DNA from: Flaveria trinervia
Taxonomy: Eukaryota; Streptophyta; Magnoliopsida; Asterales; Asteraceae
Length of the DNA: 64,000 bases
Reading direction: 5' to 3'
Assembly (NCBI GenBank): GCA_025506515.1
Contig: CM046443.1
Location: forward strand, 92,233,349-92,297,348
Notes under the pieces: model-generated
What the model was told of the DNA's origin: nothing
Database searches by the model: none
Seen by the model: only the letters and a program-made list of their open reading frames with translations
Made by a program: the position numbers and the translations under genes
Shown here: piece after piece, positions 56,622 to 64,000 of the stretch
Numbering within the stretch: the stretch's first letter is position 1
Layout: every line of letters begins with the position of its first letter

Positions 56622-58778
56622 TGTAAAGCCCTGTTCCCGGGACGCTCGCAACAGGTCAATCATTGCACATAAAACATATATTTACATTAACTTTAATAAA
56701 ACGTTGCAGCGGAAACATTAAAACAAACATTTCATTTCATTATAATAATTGCTTTTGCAAAATAATACAACATCCATTACAAAATATCGTTTGTTTGCAT
56801 TACAATGCAAAAACATTATACAAAAAAATGCCATCCAAAATGAGCCAACTAGTCGCCCCGTGCCATCCTCAACAACAATCATCTGCCAACTGGAAACACA
56901 TAAAAGTCTATGTTGCTGAGTGAGTTCTAGTTTTACAAAAACATTATATTGCCTTTCATTCGTTAAAACATTTTCTTTACTATCGCACGTGATCACACAT
57001 CATACGTACATCAAGGAAATAATTATTTTCTTCATCATCGTTTGTTTCGTACATTTCTCATGTTTCACACATTTCGTACTTATCGCACTTTTCATACATC
57101 TATTATCTTTTCACTTCTATCTATGTCATGTCATATACTTAACCCCCCCTCTTGAGCACAAATCTATGTCATCTAGGGTTAACGACAATGACCCTATATT
57201 GCACATATCGCACGTATCGCACGTATGGAGTACTCACATAGACTAACTCCTCCTGTGTGTGAACCCTTAAGGGTTAGCCAAGATCACACGCTGTAAACAC
57301 ATAGTTGAGCTAACAACCCTTAATGAGTTGTGAACCTCTTTTCATTGCTTGCAAGACTTTTCATTTGTTCATTATGTTCCACTTTCATTATCTTAAATCT
57401 TTCACTTCGTTAAGATAATACTTTACGTTCATTATCATAATCACACCACGTAAAGTCACGTCATCAAACGTAATAAGGAACATATCATACATATCATACA
57501 TAATCATCATACATCATTATCATCCATAAGCATAGCATCAATCACACGTCATCATCATCCATGTCACATCATACATTACCTATCACATCATCTATGACTT
57601 CAAAAAGTCAACTTACATATCCCCTAAGAACCTCCCAAATCAAAGCCTACACTTCACTTTTTCCCCAAAAATCAGTAAATAAATCTAAGTCTTAGGCGCA
57701 TGGGCACTATTCAGGCGCATGGCCTTTTGGGTGCATGGGGAACACTTAGGCGCATGGGGAACTTCCCGACGCATGGGTACTATTGGGGCGCATGGGCAAC
57801 ACTTAGCTATTCTGGGCAAATTCTAGGCGCATGGGCACTAAGCAGGCGCATGGGCACTAAGCAGCGCATGGGCACTAAGCAGGCGCATGGGCACTAAGCA
57901 GGCGCATGGGCACTAAGCAGGCGCATGGGCACTAAGCAGGCGCATGAGTGCCTAGATGCATGGGCTTTCTAGGCGTTTGGACATTTAGTCAATTTCAGCC
58001 TAATTCTAGGCGCATGGCTACTATTTGGGCATATGGGAACACTTAGGCAGTTTCTGACCGTTGAGCGCACGGGCCATTTTCAGGCGCATGGGCCATTTTC
58101 AGGCGCATGGGCAACCAACCTATACTATAATCATACAAATTTTGCCCCAATCCTTAACTATCATGTTCTAGGCTTAGTTCTAACATTCTACGTAACAAAA
58201 CATGAGCATAACACAATCATAAATCATAAATCACCCCAAATCAAACCCCACCCGAATACACATACATACATACGAGTGAAAAACCCATTTTATAAAAACG
58301 TTCATAGATGTATTTCCAGCCCAAAATCAGTTTAAAACAAGTAAAAAGGGGTTCAAGAACTCATCTTAACAACCACTTGGATAAGACTTTCTTCAAAACC
58401 CGAATGCAATTGAGTTTTACCATCTAGAAACCCACCAAGCACACACAACCGTACACAAAAACATAAATAAGGATGCAACCGAGGCAAAGCCGGTTAAGAA
58501 CATCACAAAACCATGAATTCATACCATGAATTTGAATTCTCTGCTCTTCTTCTTGCTCAAACCCGAAGCGTCTTCATTTTCTCTCTCTAAATCCGGTTGA
58601 AAAGGTGTTATGTGACAACATAGGCGGCCATACCACCTTTTACACCAACTTTTTCAAACATTTTGTCCTTTTGACACATTTAACCTCTCAACTTGGGTTA
58701 AATTGTGTTTTTTTCTTTTTCTTCACTTTTATTCTTTCTTTTCTTTCATATCTTTAAAAAGAATAACCAGGTGTTACA
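56622..58778 (-). repeat. 3' LTR of Ty3-4 (2157 bp)
   Basis: Ends TGTAAAGCCCTG and CCAGGTGTTACA. On minus the GACTTTTATGTGTTTCCAG block is near 56885-56910. The donor-like site has changed to AAGATGAGTTC (near 58363). It contains GGCGCATGR arrays at 57690-58110. Confidence 0.9.
57826..57945. repeat. 19-bp minisatellite GGCGCATGGGCACTAAGCA, about seven units
   Basis: Perfect or near-perfect units start at 57826, 57845, 57864 (one base short), 57882, 57901, 57920 and 57939. It is a local expansion of the dispersed GGCGCATGG word of this LTR family. Confidence 0.92.
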
Positions 58779-58798
58779 AGTCCACCCCCCTTATTTAG
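58779..58798 (-). other. Polypurine tract of Ty3-4
   Basis: On minus AAATAAGGGGGGTGGACT lies next to the LTR start, as in Ty3-2 and Ty3-3. Confidence 0.85.
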
Positions 58799-58817
58799 GT
58801 TTCGTCCCTGAAACCTA

Positions 58818-59702
58818 TTATTCCTCAAACAAATGTGGGTAATGTTGTCTCATATCCCCTTCAGTCTCCCACATAGACTCAGATCCCTTCCTGTGCTTCC
58901 ATTATACACGCACAAGAGGAACCACTTTGTTCCTTAACCGTTTCTCCTTACGGTCAACGATCACCACTGGTTGCTCCACATAATTAAGCCGTTCATTTAC
59001 CTCGATATCCTCTAGTGGTACAACCATATCCTCGTCAGCCAAATACTTCCTCAGATGAGATACATGGAATGTCGGGTGAATTCCACTTAACTCATCTGGT
59101 AGCTCCAATCTATAAGCCACCTCTCTTACTCGAGCAATGATTTAGAAAGGCCCTATGTACCTTGGGCTCAACTTGCCCATCTTTCTGAATCGAATGATAC
59201 CTTTCCAAGGTGAGACTTTCAACATAACTCTATCACCCACCTGGAACTCAATCGGTCTACGCCTATTATCGACATACGACTTTTGCCTATCCTTGGCTGC
59301 CTTCATAAATTCTTTGATCCTTTCAACCTTCTCAGTCGTAGCCTCGATCACCTCTATACTCCTCAACTCCTTCTGACCAATATCACCCCAACAGATGGGT
59401 GTTCTACGTCTTCTACCATATAGCATCTCATAAGGAGGCATACCAATGCTGGCATGAGGACTATTGTTATATGAGAAATAAGCTAACGGTAAGTGGTCAT
59501 CCCAAATTCCTCCAAAAACAATGATGCATGCCCGAAGCATATCTTCTAGCATCTTAATCGTCCTTTCCGACTAACCATTCATCTGAGGATGATAAGCCGT
59601 GCTAATATGTAACCTGGTCCCTATCGTGTCATGGAATTTCTTCCAAAATTTAGACATAAACCGAGTGTCACGATCAGACACAATAGACACCGGCACACCA
59701 TG
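58818..59702 (-). pseudogene. Ty3-4 integrase C-terminal part and chromodomain
   Basis: On minus from the junction: the SVIVSDRD-like core near 59680, then MLEDMLRACIIVFGGIWDD, YFSYNNSPHASIG, YGRRRRTPICWGD, KDRQKSYVDNRRRPIEFQVG, GDRVMLKVSPWKG and RYIGPF. Then come YRLELPDELSGIHPTFHVSH and the basic end before TAA at 58818. A TAG near 59580 and a stop near 59142 interrupt it. The N-terminal side is cut at 59702/59703. Confidence 0.88.
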
Positions 59703-61112
59703 TGTAAGGCTCTATTCCCGGGACGCTCACAGCTGGTCGATCATCGCACATAAAACATATATTTTCATTAAATTAGATAAACATTGCAGCGGAAACATTA
59801 TAAATGACATTTCATTTCATTATAAAAGCTTTTGTAAAAATAATACATCGTTGTCAAATTACAAAATACATATTGCATTACATCACAAAAGCATTATAAA
59901 AAAATGGATACCATCCAAAAAGAGTCAAGTAGTCGCCCCGTGCCATCCTTAACAACCTTTACCCGCCAACTGGAAACACATATAAGTCAGCATTGCTGAG
60001 TGAGTTATAGTTTTAAATAAAACATACTTAACTTTTGTTAAAATCGTTCTTTACTTTCTTTCAAATCGTACTATACTTTGCACATGATCACACAACATAC
60101 GTACACATAGATAATAATATTATTATCTTCATCATTCGTTCGTTAACTTTCTTTCCTTCATCATACGTCATTATCATTTACTTTCATTACTTTCATTCAC
60201 ATTCGTTCATACTTTCTTACTTTCATTCGTACGTTCATTACTTTCGATGACATGTACAATACCCCGAACATTGTGTACGAAGCTGGTTACTGGGCTTGAG
60301 GTCTTTCATAGACCTCAAACATTATGCATGAAGCTGACTCCAGTACCTAGGGTAAGTACATTTACATCTTATCTTTTCTCTTAGGCAGTTTCTGACTGTT
60401 GGGCACATGGGCCATTTTCAGGCGCATGGGCCATTTTCAGGCGCATGGGCCATTTTCAGGCGCATGGCAACCAACCTATACTATAATCATACAAATTCAG
60501 CCCCAGTCCTCAACTATCATGTTATAGGCTTAGTTCTAACATTCTAAGCAACAAAACATAAGCATAACACAATCATACATCATAAATCACCCCAAATCAA
60601 ATCCCACCTGAATACACACACATACATACGTGTGAAAAAACCCATTTTTATAAAAACATTCACCCATATATTTCCAGCCCCAAACCAGTTTAAAACAAGT
60701 AAAAAGGGGGTTCTAGAACTCACCTTAACAACCTCTTGGGTAAGACTTCCTTCAAAATCCGAATGCAATTGAGTTCTACCACCTAGAAACCTACCAAACA
60801 CACACAACCGAACACACAAACACAAATAAGCATGCAACTGAGGCAAAGCCGGTTAAGAATATCACAAAACCATGAATTCAAATTCTCTACTCTTTTTCTT
60901 TCTCAAACCCAAAGCTTCTTCACTTTTTCTCTCTAAATCCGGTTGAAATGGTGTTGTGACAACATAGGCGGCAACACCACCTTTTACACCAACTTTTTCA
61001 AACATTTTATCTGTTTGACACATTTAACCCCTTAACTTGGGTTAAATTGTGTTTCTTTCTTTTTCTTCTTTCTTTTCTTTCATATCTTTAAAAAGAATAA
61101 CCGGGTGTTATA
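59703..61112 (-). repeat. Second LTR of Ty3-4 (1410 bp, internally shortened)
   Basis: It starts TGTAAGGCTCTATTCCCGGG and ends CCGGGTGTTATA. Relative to the other LTR a middle block is missing near 60360-60385. The donor-like AAGGTGAGTTCTAG (near 60715, minus) and acceptor-like TATGTGTTTCCAG (near 59970, minus) are both intact. Confidence 0.85.
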
Positions 61113-61346
61113 TAGTGTTGCCTGGTTCTTCATTCCTAAATGGGATACTTCCCATATTGAGGTTATGTTGGAGTTGAGCTACAGCGTAGGTATTGCCGCT
61201 TCTAGTTGTTGAGACACTAGTTGAGAAATCCTTTCATTCTTACTAGTAGTGTCATTTGTTGGCGAAGTTTCTTCTCCTAGTTTGGTTCTTGGGCGTTCAA
61301 TGCGTCTTGTTCTTCGTATAGGTTGAGTATCTCTTCTTGGTGGCAT
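61113..61346 (-). pseudogene. Ty3-1 gag N-terminus
   Basis: The ATG at 61346 (minus) starts MPPRRDTQPIRRTRRIERP, a basic start typical of plant Ty3 gag. It continues to SKNERISQLVSQQLEAAIPT, has a TAG after PTL, and in a shifted frame RNEEPGN runs up to the Ty3-4 target duplication (61113-61117). It continues at 56616. Confidence 0.8.
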
Positions 61347-62230
61347 ATTTAGCTACATATTAATTATATTATTGTTACACTAAAATTTATTCAATATATA
61401 GTATAAATCTTATAATCATAACAACGTACTTTATTATTATTTTTATTTAAGATATTTTATGCAGTAAACTAGTGTTTCTCTTATAATTCTATTTTACCAA
61501 ATCTAATTCCACATCTTGATGAAAATACTTGGGTTTCCTTCCTTTATCTCTTTAATGTCTTCTTGAGTCATCTTGATTTCTCGTTGTATCCTCTTAACCT
61601 TCTTGAAGATTTGGTTGGTTGTTTTCATCTGGTCTGCATCCAACCTTGGTCTTTTTGATCCTTTTTCTTCAACTTTAGAGACAATGGGTTGCACTATGAG
61701 GGTTAGTCCTGATGTTGAGGGAAGGATTTCTAGACTTTTGTTTCATGTTTCCTAGATTTTCTTAAGGAATTTCTTACCACTTCATATACTTTTTCTAGGG
61801 GGTCTCAATTGTATAGCCCCTAATACATCATATGAAAAACTCTGGCTTGATGTTAGTTTTATCCTCGGGTTAGGATACTTCTATATTATCTTGTGGCTCT
61901 ATTTCTAGTGTTGTTTCTTTATAATTGCTATGATCCAAAAGGTGAGTTTCATTATAGTAACTATCAGAATACTAGTACTCATACTACAAAAAATTTTACA
62001 AAATTTTAGATGATGATATCATAAATACCAATCAAATAGTTTCATAGAATCTCATATTTTCATATTAGTCACATATACCTCATACAAGATTCTTATTATT
62101 GTCTAAGCATAGACACCTTTTCATGAAATCATAGAAAATATATTTTAAACACATTTTAAATCATGTTGAAATTGTTATCATATGAGCTTATATTATAGTC
62201 TAGGCATTTACTAATAATACCTCATTCCTT
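61347..62230 (-). pseudogene. Ty3-1 leader with an extra broken reading frame
   Basis: The stretch between primer site and gag is unusually long (about 880 bases) and coding-like on minus. 61503 to about 61745 is open and gives LEILPSTSGL then a lysine-rich, probably coiled-coil piece (SKRPRLDADQMKTTNQIFKK, REIKMTQEDIKEIKEG). Further up (about 61870-61960) ETTLEIEPQDNIEVS and EDKTNIKPEFF appear. No known domain. It could be an accessory reading frame ahead of gag or a captured host exon. Confidence 0.45.
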
Positions 62231-62240
62231 TGATGCCAAA
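62227..62240 (-). other. Decayed primer-binding site of Ty3-1
   Basis: On minus TTTGGCATCAAAGG follows the LTR end GGATGTGGCA directly. It looks like TTTGGTATCAGAGC with changes, that is, a former initiator tRNA-Met site. Confidence 0.5.
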
Positions 62241-64000
62241 TGCCACATCCTAACGGAAGTGTGAAATGCTTAGGTGTGACTCGTTAGCTCAAAACACATT
62301 GATTATTAAGTCATACAATTTGTAATAATTCAAAACATATTCATTCATATATAATTTATAGTATTACATTTTTACAAAATTTAGTCTAACATCTAGACTT
62401 ATACATTTGTAATCCTAAACAAAAGTACATCTTCCACACATCACATATCTTCAGCTAGTAGTGAACATGAACGTCCATGTATAGGCTGAAGTCAAACAAG
62501 TCAATAGTCAACCAAACACACAACTTTCCTATGTGGTCGTGCCGATCACTATACATGTTGAAGGAATACACGAGATTATAATACATTATGCTGACTTGAA
62601 AAAACATACTCAAAACAATTAACAAACAGTTGGTGAGAACATAGGTTTAATCAATATAAATCATTTGAATTGATGTAATACAATCAAACTCATAATCAAA
62701 CTTATACACATATCAAGTGATTCATAACTGTCAAGAATGAATCATGCAATCAAATAATATAACAATGTTGCCCTCGTTTCAGCACATGCATGTTGACATT
62801 TCCTAAGTAGTGCTACCTATATTATTTGACGGTTCCTCATCCGAATTAATGGTTGTGTCAATATGATAGTAACAAATCAAATTTCTCAAAATATGCATCA
62901 AATTCAACACAAAACAGTATGAATTTTCCCCCAAAAATAAAAAAAGACTACGTTACTCACCTTAATTCTAGCCAATAAGTCAAATAAATCCTATAAAATA
63001 GTTATTTGTTAGAATAAATATAATTTCTTTAAATTTTCAGCATTTGAATCACTAATTATATCAAAATTCTCATCCGATAGCTACTGCTATCCAAAAATCA
63101 CCAAAATTCAACATCATAATCATTCTGAAATCTATATTATCTCATAAAGTTTCAGATTAATTACTCATAACAGGTAAATTTTAGGATTTTTACAAATTTT
63201 ACATTAATTAACAGAAATAGTTAAACATCTCTAAAAAGTCTAGAATTGGTACATACTGTTCTACTCTAGATATTATAATTTATATAAAATTTTTGTAATT
63301 TATCTCACTGTCTTGCTATTTCTTGTAGTTTTCTATATACAGAATGTTATAAAATATATAACTTAGTCATAAATGCGGATTAAACCACGAAATTTATTTA
63401 GGAATTCCTATAAACTATAAGGGATATTATATAATTTTTCAAGATTTTTACCGAGTTTGGAATTTCTGTATAATAATTTCCTTTCATTTCCTTGAATTAA
63501 TTATACCCAACATTATTTCATCAAAATTTACAAATTACTATTTCTAATATTTCTCAAAAATTTCCTAATTTTATTTTCACAATCACAGTTATTTAGATAT
63601 TTAATCTAATTCATCAAGAAGATTTAGGTTTTAACCTTTTTGTTTGTAATCTTTTGTTTAAACCCTTGGTTTATATAAAGCCTCCAAGTTTTCAGTTTTG
63701 AAGCTCATTTCTTACTGGTTTTTTAATAGAATCGAGTGTTTATGATTATGAATATTCTTAATGATTTAACTCTCAAGTGTTAGTTTATATGTGTTTATTT
63801 AAACATATATACACTCTTAAAGTTTGTTAGTTATAGGTTTTGGAAACATAACCTTGTTGATGAAGAGAACAAAGAAATTGGCTTGGTTGAATCCTTGAGA
63901 ACCCGGTTGAATCCTTGAGAACCCGGTTGATGCTTGAGCACAACTAGTTAGTGGAGAACAAAATGTGGTGATGGTGTTGGTTGTAAGGACCGAAAACAAG
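62241..64000 (-). repeat. 5' LTR of Ty3-1 (continues beyond the window)
   Basis: On minus it ends CTTCCGTTAGGATGTGGCA at 62241, matching the end of the + LTR at 2078. The donor-like TTAAG|GTGAGT (GT at 62960) and a T-rich acceptor-like TTTTTTCAAGTCAG (near 62591-62605) correspond to 1406 and 1741. The 20-bp unit AATCCTTGAGAACCCGGTTG is tandemly doubled at about 63890-63930. The 5' end of the LTR is not in the window. Confidence 0.65.

Larger units (their letters stand above)
56622..61112 (-). mobile_element. Ty3-4: internally deleted Ty3/gypsy element (4491 bp, TSD TAGTG)
   Basis: TAGTG flanks it at 56617-56621 and 61113-61117. It has a full LTR (56622-58778), 924 bases of internal DNA with only the end of integrase (58779-59702), then a second, shorter LTR (59703-61112). 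No primer site, gag, protease or RT remains. The second LTR begins directly inside the integrase core coding sequence, which an ordinary deletion between the LTRs would not produce. Confidence 0.88.

Noticed and set aside
57826..57945. Regular 19-bp repeats that could suggest a CRISPR-like array
   Set aside because: Units are head-to-tail without unique spacers, in plant nuclear DNA and inside an LTR.

Overview
The window looks like nuclear DNA of a flowering plant, almost certainly a eudicot. It is AT-rich, with intron-containing coding sequence, long microsatellites and many plant-type transposons. The Asteraceae are a guess from the general look of the repeats and are not proved here. Only one gene looks intact: a NAC transcription factor of the NST/SND1 (secondary-wall) group at 6947-8328 (+), with three exons. 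Everything else I can identify is mobile DNA, remains of mobile DNA, or a gene fragment carried by it.

Layout. 1-2078: a long terminal repeat (LTR) in + orientation. 2085-3285: an old tandem repeat and low-complexity DNA. 3286-3835: a Helitron-like relic. 3836-9550: the NAC locus and its flanks. 11211-13646: two terminal-inverted-repeat (TIR) elements set in TA microsatellites; the larger carries a captured piece of an EDR1-like Raf kinase gene. 15362-15630: a SINE. 18808-19098: a Tourist-like MITE. 19880-26545: a decayed Mutator-like (FAR1-type) region with subterminal repeat clusters, split by a solo LTR. 30152-30436: a LINE 3' end. 30540-31567: Helitron relics.

31975-64000 is one nested retrotransposon block. 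The host is an old Ty3/gypsy element on the minus strand (Ty3-1). Its 5' LTR lies at 62241-64000 and beyond, gag starts at 61346, and integrase decays to about 31975. Inserted in it, mostly with 5-bp target duplications still readable, are Ty3-4 (56622-61112, TAGTG), a solo LTR (53491-56191, ACACT/GCACT), Ty3-3 (44789-53081, + strand) and Ty3-2 (32524-44650, minus strand, ACTTA). Ty3-2 itself holds two solo LTRs (37655-39977, CGTCA; 43060-43854, TAACA). Ty3-2, -3 and -4 and the solo LTRs at 22549, 37655 and 43060 belong to one family of chromodomain-bearing (Tekay-like) elements; none has an intact gag-pol.

The main new observation is that LTRs of three distinguishable families share an intron-like module in the same order: a strong 5' splice-site consensus (about AG|GTGAGT), then a CTCAC block, a YTGAC branch-like motif, a T-rich run and TTTCAG or TTTCCAG. 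Other points worth checking are the SINE and LINE sharing a 3' tail, the EDR1 capture, the CACGGCCCGTGA clusters of the Mutator-like element, and a leader reading frame upstream of gag in Ty3-1.
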